The translations under genes were made by a program, and so were the position numbers. From NCBI GenBank assembly GCA_015200345.1, contig CP054187.1:2960470-3024469 (forward strand): DNA of 64,000 nucleotides, in the 5' to 3' direction. The number at the start of each line of letters is the position of its first letter. Position 1 is the first letter of the stretch. The notes under the pieces are model-generated. The model made no database searches. It saw nothing but the letters and a program-made list of their open reading frames with translations, and was not told where the DNA came from. Positions 7,981-16,489 of the stretch are shown piece after piece. This stretch comes from Planctomycetia bacterium (GTDB lineage: Bacteria; Planctomycetota; Phycisphaerae; UBA1845; UTPLA1).

Positions 7981-9435
7981 ATGACGATCCCGGCGAACCG
8001 ACCTGTCTCGAGGCGATGCACGCGCGCGATCATTGCCGCCTGCCTCGCCCTTCTCCTGCCGGCGCCGGTCGCTTGCATTCATCCGACCTCGCGGAAATAC
8101 GACATTCCCCCCGCGCCGAAATCGACTGCTTCGCAGCGAGCCTCCGAACCGCAGCCGTTCTGGTGGGGGGTATCAACCTCGCCGTATCAGATCGAGGGTC
8201 CGCCCCGTGCCGACGGCGGCACGACCATCTCGTTCAAGACGGACTGGGATCTGCTGCACGAGATGGGCAAACTCGACGCCGCGCGCGATCGGCGGATCGA
8301 CAGTTTTGAATGCTTCGAGCGGGATCTGGCGGCGCTGAAGTACCTCGGCGTGACGCACTATCGCTTTGGCATCGAATGGGCGCGCGTCGAGCCGACGCCC
8401 GGCGCATTCGACGAAGCGGCGATCGAGCGCTACGTCAGCATGGCTCGCCGCCTGCGCGAAGAAAATATAACGCCAATTGTCTGTTTTTGGCACTTCTCCC
8501 TGCCCCACTGGCTTTGCAATATGGTTGAAGACCCCGACGCGCACGGCTGGTTTCATCCGGACGCGCCGGCCGCCTGGGAGCGGTACGTCTCGCGCATGGC
8601 GAAAGCCCTCGCGCCGGACGTGGAACTGTTCGCGCCGCAGAACGAGCCGAACATTTACGCGCTGGCGGTCTCGATCGGAATCTTTCCGCCGGGTAAAAGC
8701 CTGGGCAAGCCCTATTACGAAAAGTTGACGGAGCGCGAGGTCCAGTTGTTCCTTCGCGCAGCCGAGATCATCCGCGCCGAGCGCCCGGGCGCGAAGATCA
8801 TCAGCGTGCAGAACATCATCCATTGGGAACGCGACGCGTTTGACCTCTTCGGCATCTGGTACGACATCGCCCGGTGGCACAATTACGCCCATCTGGATCG
8901 CGTCGCGTCGGCCGTTGATTACATCGGCTTCAACTATTATCAGCGCGAAGTCGCCAGCCCGCTGGCGCTGTGGGCGCAGTCGCTGCGAAAGGGCGAGCAC
9001 GTTTCCGATCTCGGCTGGATCATCGACCCGCGCGGGCTGGAAGAGGAGATCGTCGAGCTGGCCCGGCGCTACCAGAAACCGATGGTGATCATGGAAAATG
9101 GCATCGCCGACGCGGGAGATGAAAAACGCCAGTTGTATCTATTGCAGCACATCCAGGCCGTGCGCCGCGTGCGCGAAGCGGGCTACGACCTGCGCGGCTA
9201 CTTTCACTGGTCGCTCATGGACAACTACGAATGGACGCACGGCTACAGCCAGAAGTTCGGCCTCTTTGCGTTGGAACCGACCATGCCCGCCGCGCCCGGA
9301 GCAATCGCCGGCCCGTCAAAACTGGTCCCCAAGCCCTCGGCGAATCTCTATCGGTTTCTAATCAAAAATGCGCTTCACGATGTGCAAGCCAAGGCGTTTG
9401 AGGGAGAGCTTGAAAAAAGCAGAGTGGGCCGGTAA
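7981..9435 (+). CDS. GH1 family glycoside hydrolase, probable lipoprotein
   Basis: 484 residues, usual for GH1. The N-terminus is a signal peptide ending PAPVAC-I, a probable lipobox, so it is likely tethered outside the inner membrane. The family opening WGVSTSPYQIEG, the acid/base motif QNEP (usual form TxNEP, here with Gln for Thr-Leu context) and the nucleophile motif IMENG are all present. GH1 enzymes are retaining beta-glucosidases, galactosidases and relatives; specificity is not predictable here. The last seven codons lie inside the 3' end of the antisense-strand rnpB gene, so the two overlap by 19 bp. Confidence 0.88.
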   Translation: MTIPANRPVSRRCTRAIIAACLALLLPAPVACIHPTSRKYDIPPAPKSTASQRASEPQPFWWGVSTSPYQIEGPPRADGGTTISFKTDWDLLHEMGKLDAARDRRIDSFECFERDLAALKYLGVTHYRFGIEWARVEPTPGAFDEAAIERYVSMARRLREENITPIVCFWHFSLPHWLCNMVEDPDAHGWFHPDAPAAWERYVSRMAKALAPDVELFAPQNEPNIYALAVSIGIFPPGKSLGKPYYEKLTEREVQLFLRAAEIIRAERPGAKIISVQNIIHWERDAFDLFGIWYDIARWHNYAHLDRVASAVDYIGFNYYQREVASPLALWAQSLRKGEHVSDLGWIIDPRGLEEEIVELARRYQKPMVIMENGIADAGDEKRQLYLLQHIQAVRRVREAGYDLRGYFHWSLMDNYEWTHGYSQKFGLFALEPTMPAAPGAIAGPSKLVPKPSANLYRFLIKNALHDVQAKAFEGELEKSRVGR

Positions 9436-9897
9436 GCCGAATTCTGTCCCGCAGGATCGCTCCCGCGGTGGCGATCATTTCTCTGGGCCGACGATTGCTC
9501 GCCGGCTCAAGCGCCCTACCCGCGGCGTGGTGCGAGACGGGCCGCCTCGCGCCGCCGCGACGCCGATCAGCTTTCGCCGATCGCGCCCGCACTCGTCGAT
9601 CGAAATCGACAATCGCAGGCTTTCGTCGCTGCGGACTCGCCGCTTACATGGGCTTGCTGGCGGTGGGGTTTGCCGTGCCGCGACCGTCGCCGGCCGCGCG
9701 GTGCGCTCTTACCGCACCGTTTCACCCTTGCCTGTGATGCCGTCTCGAGAGCCGGCACCCATCGGCGGTCTCATCTCTGTGGCACTGTCCCTGGCGTCGC
9801 CGCCGGTGGCCGTTAGCCATCACCGCGCCCGGACCAGTTCGGACTTTCCTCCCGAAGCGCTCTCGCGCCCCGGGCGACCGCCTGGCCCACTCTGCTT
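9417..9897 (-). ncRNA. rnpB: RNase P RNA (bacterial type A)
   Basis: The minus strand carries the conserved core in order: GGAGGAAAGTCCG near the 5' end, CCACAGAGAT, GGTGAAACGGTGCGGTAAG, GGCACGGCAAACCCC, GGGTAGG and ACAGAATTCGGCTTA near the 3' end. The two ends form a perfect 14-bp P1 helix (9884-9897 with 9417-9430). The RNA 3' end runs straight into six U (9411-9416), so P1 plus the U-run may serve as an intrinsic terminator. Length is about 480 nt against about 377 for E. coli. Most of the excess lies between the GCAAG segment and GGGTAGG, the P15-P17 region. A TACAAT -10 element sits 6 nt before the 5' end. Confidence 0.93.
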
Positions 9898-9903
9898 GGA
9901 AGC

Positions 9904-9909
9904 ATTGTA
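9904..9909 (-). promoter_or_regulatory. -10 element of the rnpB promoter
   Basis: TACAAT on the minus strand ends 6 nt before the predicted 5' end of the RNase P RNA at 9897, the standard distance to a start site. The -35 region is poorly conserved. Confidence 0.55.
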
Positions 9910-9960
9910 GCCGAGGGTGGATGCTGCGTCCGGGATGCCCCGAAGGGGCTATGGAATATA

Positions 9961-10000
9961 ACCACGGGTGCAGATCGCGCATGCCACCGGCACCCGTGGT
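9961..10000. repeat. Perfect 11-bp inverted repeat between rnpB and the lipoprotein gene
   Basis: ACCACGGGTGC at 9961-9971 pairs perfectly with GCACCCGTGGT at 9990-10000 around an 18-nt loop. It lies just upstream of the promoter at 10015-10043 and in the upstream region of rnpB. No U-run follows on either strand, so an operator or cruciform is more likely than a terminator. Confidence 0.55.
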
Positions 10001-10014
10001 CGCATATTTTCCGC

Positions 10015-10043
10015 TTGACATCGCCATAGGGGGGGGGTATGCT
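10015..10043 (+). promoter_or_regulatory. Consensus promoter with a G9 tract in its spacer
   Basis: TTGACA (10015-10020) and TATGCT (10038-10043) are separated by exactly 17 nt, and the last nine spacer bases (10029-10037) are all G. The predicted start is near 10050 and the SD GGAGG (10077-10081) sits 8 nt before the ATG at 10090. Length changes in the G tract would alter the spacer and hence promoter strength. Confidence 0.7.
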
Positions 10044-10089
10044 ACACGAAATGGCTCTTTTGCTTTTTGCACCAATGGAGGCTTGAACT

Positions 10090-10785
10090 ATGTCACGGAT
10101 TAACTCGCTGATTGTTTCATGTATGATGTTGGTTGTGTTGACGGGATGCCCTGTCAACCCTTGTTTGAAGCCCGCTGGAACTACAAACTGTATTACTGCA
10201 TGTGCGGCAGCCGCGAATCCGCGTCGCTCCTGCAACTCGTGCTGTAACGCCAAACCACAAACACCGCTGGCTCGTCAACAATGCTTCGACGCCTGCAATA
10301 CAGCCTATGGCGGATTCGCAATCATAGCGAACCCGGTTGAAGAGGTCAGAGATGTGGAAGCAACTGAAGTAATCGTAGAAACTGAATCCGTGGATAATAG
10401 CTTGAGCGCATGCTCTTGTGAACGCATCGTGCCATGCGACACATCGATTACTCAACCGATTCTCATGGCTATTCCGGAATTCTGGCGAACCGTGACGATT
10501 GCAAATTTCATTTGTTATCTTTCCCCGTCGGAGCGATCCGAACTGCTCATGGACATTCAGAATTCGGAGAATTGGGTGTTTGGACGCACCCAAGCAGATT
10601 TTGACGCTCAAATGGCAATACTTGACGCGGCCGTGATTGAGATAATGGCGGCCAATGAAGTAGAAGGTAGCGCCCATTATACTTTCTATATGAACAACTT
10701 ACTTTATGGGCTATGGGGAATGCACGGGCCAGACTTGATCAGAGAGGTGCCGGAGCCTGTTCCAGCTCCTCCGGAAGCACAATGA
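10090..10785 (+). CDS. Cysteine-rich lipoprotein of unknown function
   Basis: 231 residues. The signal peptide ends in VLTGC, a textbook lipobox, preceded by a strong SD. The mature protein has twelve further cysteines, mostly in two clusters: the first 65 residues (including a Cys-x-x-Cys-Cys pattern) and a Cys-x-Cys...Cys group near residues 115-125. The C-terminus is Pro/Glu-rich (PEPVPAPPEAQ). I recognise no family. The gene is visibly lower in GC than its neighbours. It lies 46 bp upstream of a TlpA-like thioredoxin protein in the same direction, which fits a disulfide-related partnership (inference). Confidence 0.75.
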   Translation: MSRINSLIVSCMMLVVLTGCPVNPCLKPAGTTNCITACAAAANPRRSCNSCCNAKPQTPLARQQCFDACNTAYGGFAIIANPVEEVRDVEATEVIVETESVDNSLSACSCERIVPCDTSITQPILMAIPEFWRTVTIANFICYLSPSERSELLMDIQNSENWVFGRTQADFDAQMAILDAAVIEIMAANEVEGSAHYTFYMNNLLYGLWGMHGPDLIREVPEPVPAPPEAQ

Positions 10786-10831
10786 GAGAGTAGATCGCAT
10801 TTGTAAATCGCCAGAGATATCGAGGCAGTCG

Positions 10832-12370
10832 ATGAAGACTCGTCCGTGGATCGGGATCGCAGCATTTGCAGTGGCGGCAATGCTTGCAATAGCTGTTGCA
10901 GCATATTGTCTAGTGGATGCCGGCCCTGGCTCCGCCGGTTCAAAGCCTGCACAGGTACTCTGTCCACTTGATTCTGTTGAGTGGTTTAATACCGAGAGGC
11001 CCGTTTCATGGCAAACGCTTCGCGGCAGGCCGGTCCTGCTGGAAGTTTGGGCGACATGGTGTTCCGTCTGCCTCAAGCAAGTTCCAAAGCTCAACGCCCT
11101 GCAACGGAAATACGCTGACCGCGGGCTTGTCGTCATCGGCGTCACCGAGGAATCCGCTGAAAAGGCTCACGCTTACATCAGGCGTTATCAAATGGAGTAT
11201 GTCGTCTGTACAAACCAAAAATTAGTTGGCGTCAATGCCTTGCCAACAGTAATTCTTATTGATGGCAGTGGAAATGAGCTGTTGAGAGAAGTAGGAGAAA
11301 CATCGACTCGGCGTCTCGAAACAATATTGAGCCAAATGCCATTAATGAGTGTAGATAATCCGGTTCGACTTGGAGCGATGAGCGGATTTGTCTCAAACAG
11401 GCCTGCGTCTGCCAAGGGCTACGATCAAGCCGCCTTGAATATTGAGATCGATCACTTCATTACTCGAATTGAAGCAGGTCAAGCGGATGAGATTGAGAGG
11501 GACATCAAGCGTATTATGAGTTTCTACCAGGCAAATCTTCCGGTCGGTGGCTGGCAGGGCGATTCGGCATGTCGTCTCTTTCTTATGGGAGCGTTATTTG
11601 ATCTGTTGACACCCATGAAAGCACGCAACCTTAATGCGGGTATTTCGTTGCTAGGCGACGAATTACTGGATACGTTTGACTGGACCGAACCGGACTGGGA
11701 AGTTCGAGCCGAACGAGCGCGAAAAGTCGGCAAGGCTCTGCGTCCCGGGAATGCGCGAGCGATCAACGTATTGTCACAGGCCGAGCGTTCGGAAGCTCAT
11801 CCCTTGGTTCAATACGCTTTAATCGAATCCTTGTCGCAACTGGACAAGACCAGGCCACGAGTTATTCGACCGCCGTCAGAATGGGAAATCGCCTACAGAA
11901 AATATACAGACGAATCACTAAAATGGACCACCCGATGGTTCGGTGCAGCCGGGGAGTACAAGGCATTTGATGACTATGTTCGCGACATGGAAGCCCGGAT
12001 GACAACGGCCGACATGGAAATACTGTTGTCAAAGCTGATGTCTGATTATTCAATTCATTCGGGAATGTCGGAATTAGATTTGCTGGTTCGTTATTTTATT
12101 CTCGATCAACTCAGCACAATCCCATACAGCCGCACAGTGACCAAGAGCGACCGTTGCCGCATGCAAAAATGGTTGCTATCCGTTCTCAAGCATCACGAAC
12201 CTGATTGGCGCATTCGGCTCCATTTGCTACTCACGCTCGACCAATGGAAATATGATTGCCTTCCATTGCCTGAACTGATTTACGTGTTGGATGAACGAAT
12301 TCGTAGCGAAGACGTGAAATATGTGAAAGCCCATTTCGAATCCATACGAATGCAAGTCGCTTCAAAATAG
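10832..12370 (+). CDS. TlpA-like thioredoxin-fold protein with a long unknown C-terminal region
   Basis: 512 residues. A membrane segment or signal (about residues 8-28) is followed by a thioredoxin fold with WATWCSVC (Cys77 and Cys80), the conserved GVTEES strand and the cis-Pro segment VNALPTV. The fold ends near residue 170. The remaining 340 or so residues are mixed alpha-helical, with no motif I know. The redox domain should act outside the cytoplasm on disulfides. The gene shares low GC and probable transcription with the Cys-rich lipoprotein upstream, an obvious candidate substrate. It converges on the pseudouridine synthase gene with a 25-bp gap. Confidence 0.8.
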   Translation: MKTRPWIGIAAFAVAAMLAIAVAAYCLVDAGPGSAGSKPAQVLCPLDSVEWFNTERPVSWQTLRGRPVLLEVWATWCSVCLKQVPKLNALQRKYADRGLVVIGVTEESAEKAHAYIRRYQMEYVVCTNQKLVGVNALPTVILIDGSGNELLREVGETSTRRLETILSQMPLMSVDNPVRLGAMSGFVSNRPASAKGYDQAALNIEIDHFITRIEAGQADEIERDIKRIMSFYQANLPVGGWQGDSACRLFLMGALFDLLTPMKARNLNAGISLLGDELLDTFDWTEPDWEVRAERARKVGKALRPGNARAINVLSQAERSEAHPLVQYALIESLSQLDKTRPRVIRPPSEWEIAYRKYTDESLKWTTRWFGAAGEYKAFDDYVRDMEARMTTADMEILLSKLMSDYSIHSGMSELDLLVRYFILDQLSTIPYSRTVTKSDRCRMQKWLLSVLKHHEPDWRIRLHLLLTLDQWKYDCLPLPELIYVLDERIRSEDVKYVKAHFESIRMQVASK

Positions 12371-12395
12371 AAGCGAGCAATAAGGTCTCGTTCCT

Positions 12396-13586
12396 TCACC
12401 GCCCCCGCTTCGGTCCCGTCGGATGGACCAACGGCCGCTGTTCCAGCAGGTCAATCAACTCCTGCATATCCGGCGCGACCGGGGCGATCAGTTCCAGCGG
12501 CGTCTGGTGGATCGGATGCTGCACCACCAGTCGGTGCGCGTGCAGCATCTGCCGGCAGAATCGCGGCTCGGCGCTGTCGCTCGGCCGGCCGGTCACGTCG
12601 CGCAGCGAGATATTCCGCCCGCCATAGAACGGATCGCCGACAATCGGGTGGCGGATATGCGACATATGTATACGCAACTGGTGCGTGCGGCCGGTGCGGG
12701 GGTGCAGCTCTACCAGCGAAAAACCCTGATACCGCTTGAGCACCTTGTAGCGCGTGACGGCGCTCTTGCCCAGCTTTTTCTCGAACTTGCCGCCCATGCG
12801 CTCGGCCAGCCCGCTGGCGACGTAGCGATCGTGCACGGTCGGATGCTGCCCGATGGGCACGTCGATCACGTCTTCGTCGAACTCGGGGTTGCCGTGGACG
12901 ACGGCGAGATACACTTTCGTCGTCGTTCGATTCTCGAACTGCGCCGCCAGCCGCCAGTGGGCCTCATCGGTCTTGGCGATGATCATCACGCCTGTGGTGT
13001 TCTTATCCAGCCGATGGACGATGCCGGGGCGGAAGACATCCCCCCCGCGCGACAGGCTCTTGCAGTAGAACGCCAGCGCGTTGGCGATCGTGCCGCCCTG
13101 CGTGCGACTCGCCGGGTGACAGATGATGCCCGCGGGCTTGTTGATAGCGAGGACAAAGTCGTCTTCGTAAATGATATTCAGCGGAATGTCTTCAGGTGAA
13201 ACGTCATACACCGGCGGCGGCGGGAAGATGATATCAATCACGTCGTCGCCTTCCATCTCGTAGCTGTTCTTCGTCGGCCGGCCGTTGACTAAGACGTCGC
13301 CCTGCTTGATGAGGCGTTGAATCGTGGTGCGCGAAACCTTGGGGAAGCGGCTGGTCAGATACTTGTCCAATCTCGCGCCGGGGAGACGTCGGCGGACGAT
13401 GATCTGCACGCGCGGGCGGGATTCGTCTTCGGCTGCGTCAATCGTTTGAATCGTCGCGGCGTCGTCTGCGGCAATGACGGACGGATCTTCAATCGGCGCG
13501 GCGGGGGCGACGGGCGCGACGATCTCGTCGTCAACATCGGCGGACATCGATCCGTGGGCGGGATTCCTGGACGCTTTGTCGGTCAT
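12396..13586 (-). CDS. RluA/RluD-family pseudouridine synthase
   Basis: About 397 residues from the ATG at 13586; the frame is open to 13646, so the start is uncertain. An acidic, Ala-rich N-terminus of about 60 residues precedes an S4 RNA-binding domain (KVSRTTIQRLIKQGDVLVNG). The catalytic domain has HRLDKNTTGVMI, where the Asp is the nucleophile, and the late motif GRTHQLRIHMSHI. The family modifies uridines of 23S rRNA (RluD: helix 69) or other RNAs; which member this is cannot be decided here. Confidence 0.87.
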   Translation of the reverse strand: MTDKASRNPAHGSMSADVDDEIVAPVAPAAPIEDPSVIAADDAATIQTIDAAEDESRPRVQIIVRRRLPGARLDKYLTSRFPKVSRTTIQRLIKQGDVLVNGRPTKNSYEMEGDDVIDIIFPPPPVYDVSPEDIPLNIIYEDDFVLAINKPAGIICHPASRTQGGTIANALAFYCKSLSRGGDVFRPGIVHRLDKNTTGVMIIAKTDEAHWRLAAQFENRTTTKVYLAVVHGNPEFDEDVIDVPIGQHPTVHDRYVASGLAERMGGKFEKKLGKSAVTRYKVLKRYQGFSLVELHPRTGRTHQLRIHMSHIRHPIVGDPFYGGRNISLRDVTGRPSDSAEPRFCRQMLHAHRLVVQHPIHQTPLELIAPVAPDMQELIDLLEQRPLVHPTGPKRGR

Positions 13587-13690
13587 CACGCCGGAATGGT
13601 AGATGAACGGCGGCGCGATTGCGAACGCACCGGAGTCCCGTCTCATCCGCCACAGGACGGATCTGCGCCTCGCGCCTGTGGCTGGGATGA

Positions 13691-15313
13691 TTACTGCGCC
13701 ATGGCCACGACCGGATTGAGCGCGGGTGCATGTTGAGCGGCAGCGGGGGCGGTTCTCGCGGCGGCTGGCAGATGCAGCGTCGCGGTGGCGGGGACCGCCT
13801 CCGGCTCAAGTTCGCTCGCCGAGTCGGATGTCGCTGCATTGCCGCGGGTCAGCCAGCCGGTGTTGCGAAGCGTGAAGGCCGAGTAGGGAATGATCCACGA
13901 GAAACCCGGCACCCAACTGAATTCGTAGAGGAACAGCCAGATCCAGTCGCTGTCGCGCTCGTTGACGTAATAAATCGTCGCCATCGTCGCGCCGTAGATC
14001 AGCAACATGCCAAGCTGGTGCATCACGTAGCCGTAGCTGGTGAAGAGCAGCAAGGTGCTGTTGAAGATCATGAACGGCGGGAGGACGAGCGTCAGCGCGA
14101 CCAGCACCATTTGAAACTGGAACGTGCGGAGGTACTCGCGTCGGAAACGCGTGAACAGGAAGCGGAACAGAACAATCGTCTCGCGAATGTTGCTGCGGCC
14201 CCAGCGGAGCAGCATCCTCACCATGCCCGGGTACGTGTGCGGCATCTGGCTGTAGACCACCGCATTCTGCTGGTACGCCGTCAGCCAGCCCTCGCGCAGG
14301 ATGAGGTTCGTCATGGCGCGGTCTTCGCCGGTGGTGCAGGGCAGGCCGAGAAAGTGCTGATTCAGCCATTCGTCGGCGACTTTCCGCACGACGTCGGCGC
14401 GATAGACGCTCAATGCCCCCGGCGTGCAGAAGACGCCGTAATACTGATTCTGGTAGGCCCGCACGAACTTGAACGACAGGCTGAACGTGGTCTTGAGGAA
14501 TCGCGTGATGATGCTCTGCCGGGGGTTCATCACCTCGACGCAGCCGGCCACCGCGCCGATGCGAGGATTGCGCACGACGGGCGAGACGGCGTTCCGCAAC
14601 GCTTCGGGGTGCAGCACGCTGTCGGAGTCGATGGTGACGAATACGTCGCCGCGGCCGTGCATGAAGCCGTGATACAGAGCGTGGCGCTTGCCCATGTTCT
14701 TCGGTTGCTTGTGGGTGGTGATGCGGATGCGCGGATCGACTTCCGCCGCCGCGGCGCGAATGTGCAGCCATGTGTCGTCGCTGCTGCCGTCGTCGATCGC
14801 GAAGATCTCCAGCTTGTGGCGCGGGTAGCGGTTGGCCGCGACCGACAGGATCGACTGGCGAACGAGCGCGCCTTCGTTGAAGGCGGGGATGATGACCGTC
14901 AAGGAGGGGAGATGCTTTTCCGGCACGGCGTCCATCGGCTTGTAGCGCCGCCACATCACGACGCGCCAGACCAGCACGGCGTACATGAGACCGCCGTAGA
15001 AAATTGCCGAGTACCAGAACGTATCGCCCAGTGCGCTGCCCGTGAACAACGAGTGGCGAAGGGTGAATCGACCGCTTGCGATAACCATCGCGGCGACGAC
15101 GACGCACAACACCAGGATGCCCGCCTTGATCCATGCCTCATAACGAACCATCGACTGCGGCTGCTCCGGCATGAACCGCGCCACGTCCTCGACGGATGGG
15201 CGATCGGTCCGTTGTCGGTCGCGGGCGCGGACGGTTGGTTTGCGGAACGAGTGGGTGCGGCGGCCGCGCGGTGCGAGCCGCTGTGCTCCATCGACGAATT
15301 GAGCGCGATACAT
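13691..15313 (-). CDS. Membrane GT2 glycosyltransferase, NodC/hyaluronan-synthase-like
   Basis: 540 residues from the ATG at 15313, chosen because AGGA lies about 9 nt upstream; the frame stays open to 15454. The first 60 residues are Arg-rich. Two membrane segments come before the GT-A domain, which shows DDGSSDDT, the DxD-like IDSDSV, GEDRAMTN and LRWGRSN (the QxxRW equivalent). Four or five membrane segments follow. This is the layout of chitin-oligosaccharide and hyaluronan synthases, so a processive transferase making an extracellular polysaccharide is likely. The C-terminal 50 residues are Ala/Pro-rich and low in complexity. Confidence 0.85.
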   Translation of the reverse strand: MYRAQFVDGAQRLAPRGRRTHSFRKPTVRARDRQRTDRPSVEDVARFMPEQPQSMVRYEAWIKAGILVLCVVVAAMVIASGRFTLRHSLFTGSALGDTFWYSAIFYGGLMYAVLVWRVVMWRRYKPMDAVPEKHLPSLTVIIPAFNEGALVRQSILSVAANRYPRHKLEIFAIDDGSSDDTWLHIRAAAAEVDPRIRITTHKQPKNMGKRHALYHGFMHGRGDVFVTIDSDSVLHPEALRNAVSPVVRNPRIGAVAGCVEVMNPRQSIITRFLKTTFSLSFKFVRAYQNQYYGVFCTPGALSVYRADVVRKVADEWLNQHFLGLPCTTGEDRAMTNLILREGWLTAYQQNAVVYSQMPHTYPGMVRMLLRWGRSNIRETIVLFRFLFTRFRREYLRTFQFQMVLVALTLVLPPFMIFNSTLLLFTSYGYVMHQLGMLLIYGATMATIYYVNERDSDWIWLFLYEFSWVPGFSWIIPYSAFTLRNTGWLTRGNAATSDSASELEPEAVPATATLHLPAAARTAPAAAQHAPALNPVVAMAQ

Positions 15314-15655
15314 GGATGATCCTGAACTGATGAACCCCATCCAGAAGGACGTTTGGTGGCGATCTGGCTTTTCTGGAATGCGAACCCTCGCGAGCGATTG
15401 CGACGCGCCGATCACTCCCACGATGGCTCGACCCGTTTCAGGCGGGGCATCCAATTCTTCAAACTAGACAGCACCAACGCAAGGACGTTAGTCACAAACC
15501 ACTTGCCTGTTTATCATGATCTCCTGACAATCCGGCCGTGTGATCGGAAGGTCCTAAAACACGGGCATACGTGGCATCGCATGGACTAGAGCCGTTGCGG
15601 ACTCGCAGAAGCTCGCGCGGGGCGATGGCCATAATCTTCTGACAGAACGAAAGAT
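15314..15655. other. Intergenic region between divergent GT2 and ComEA-like genes
   Basis: 342 bp with no convincing reading frame. It must hold the promoters of both divergent genes, but I find no clear consensus pair. The AGGA before 15313 is the only site I can defend. Confidence 0.4.
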
Positions 15656-16060
15656 ATGTACGACAAATGGACCGCCGAAGTTGCAGTCGATTCGGAACTA
15701 TCCCAGCGACGGGCCGATTGGAACCGCTCAATTGCGGTCGTTTCGAGTGTGGTGCTTGCGGCCCTGTTATTCGTCCACTTTCTGGCGATACCCGTTTCCT
15801 GTCCGGAAACTGGTCAGGAAGGCGGTCGATGCAGTGAGATTCCGGGAAAACTGGACCTGAATCGTGCAATGTGGTTCGAGCTGGGACAACTGCCGGGCGT
15901 TGGAGAGGGTCTAGCTCGCCGGATTGTCGAGTACCGTACTTTGGCGGGACGTCCGTTGCTGGTGCGGGATCTGATCGCGGTAAAGGGAATCGGCAGTCGC
16001 ACGCTCCAGCGAATCGGTCCCTACCTTAGCGTTCGCAGAGTAAGGGAGCAACCTTCGTGA
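15656..16060 (+). CDS. ComEA-like helix-hairpin-helix protein with N-terminal membrane anchor
   Basis: 134 residues. A short cytoplasmic tail, a membrane helix (about residues 27-47) and a linker with two cysteines precede tandem helix-hairpin-helix motifs: LNRAMWFELGQLPGVGEGLARRIVEYR and the VKGIGSRTLQRI repeat. This is the ComEA architecture: a periplasmic DNA-binding protein used in DNA uptake. Family members also occur as general HhH proteins, and no other competence gene is nearby. The STAS gene starts 94 bp downstream. Confidence 0.78.
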   Translation: MYDKWTAEVAVDSELSQRRADWNRSIAVVSSVVLAALLFVHFLAIPVSCPETGQEGGRCSEIPGKLDLNRAMWFELGQLPGVGEGLARRIVEYRTLAGRPLLVRDLIAVKGIGSRTLQRIGPYLSVRRVREQPS

Positions 16061-16153
16061 AGACCGGACCGGTTTGTGTTGACAGCATTTCCATGCACCG
16101 ATACCGTTGCGGCCATTGGCGGGAGATTCCGAGCCTGTTTTGGGTCAGATGCA

Positions 16154-16489
16154 ATGTCTCTTAAAGACTGGTCCGACAACATTATTCTGGCGGAATTGCA
16201 GGATGACCCCCTGTTTTCTGACGATTTGAACTCGCTCCACGAGATGGTTGAGCGGCGAGGCGGCTGTCACGTCGTCCTCGATTTCACAGCCGTGAACTAC
16301 TTGAATTCCTCCAACATCGCCAAGCTGCTCAAGTTGCGAAAGATGATGAGCAGTTCGGCCCCGGGGAAGCTGCGTCTTTGTGGCATCAAGACCGGCGTTT
16401 GGGGGGTCTTCCTCGTCACCGGCCTCGATAAGATCTTCGATTTCTGCGACGACGTACCCAGCGGTCTGGCAAGCGTACAGCTTAGCTAG
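16154..16489 (+). CDS. STAS-domain anti-anti-sigma-like protein
   Basis: 111 residues from the ATG at 16154; the frame is open from 16076, but the extra residues do not look like the domain. The core VVLDFTAVNYLNSSNIAKLL matches the SpoIIAA/RsbV fold around the phosphorylatable Ser, followed by LRLCGIKTGVWGVFLVTGLDKIF. Such proteins release sigma factors or act as phospho-switches when dephosphorylated. No partner kinase or phosphatase is adjacent. A response-regulator protein begins 400 bp downstream. Confidence 0.8.
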   Translation: MSLKDWSDNIILAELQDDPLFSDDLNSLHEMVERRGGCHVVLDFTAVNYLNSSNIAKLLKLRKMMSSSAPGKLRLCGIKTGVWGVFLVTGLDKIFDFCDDVPSGLASVQLS

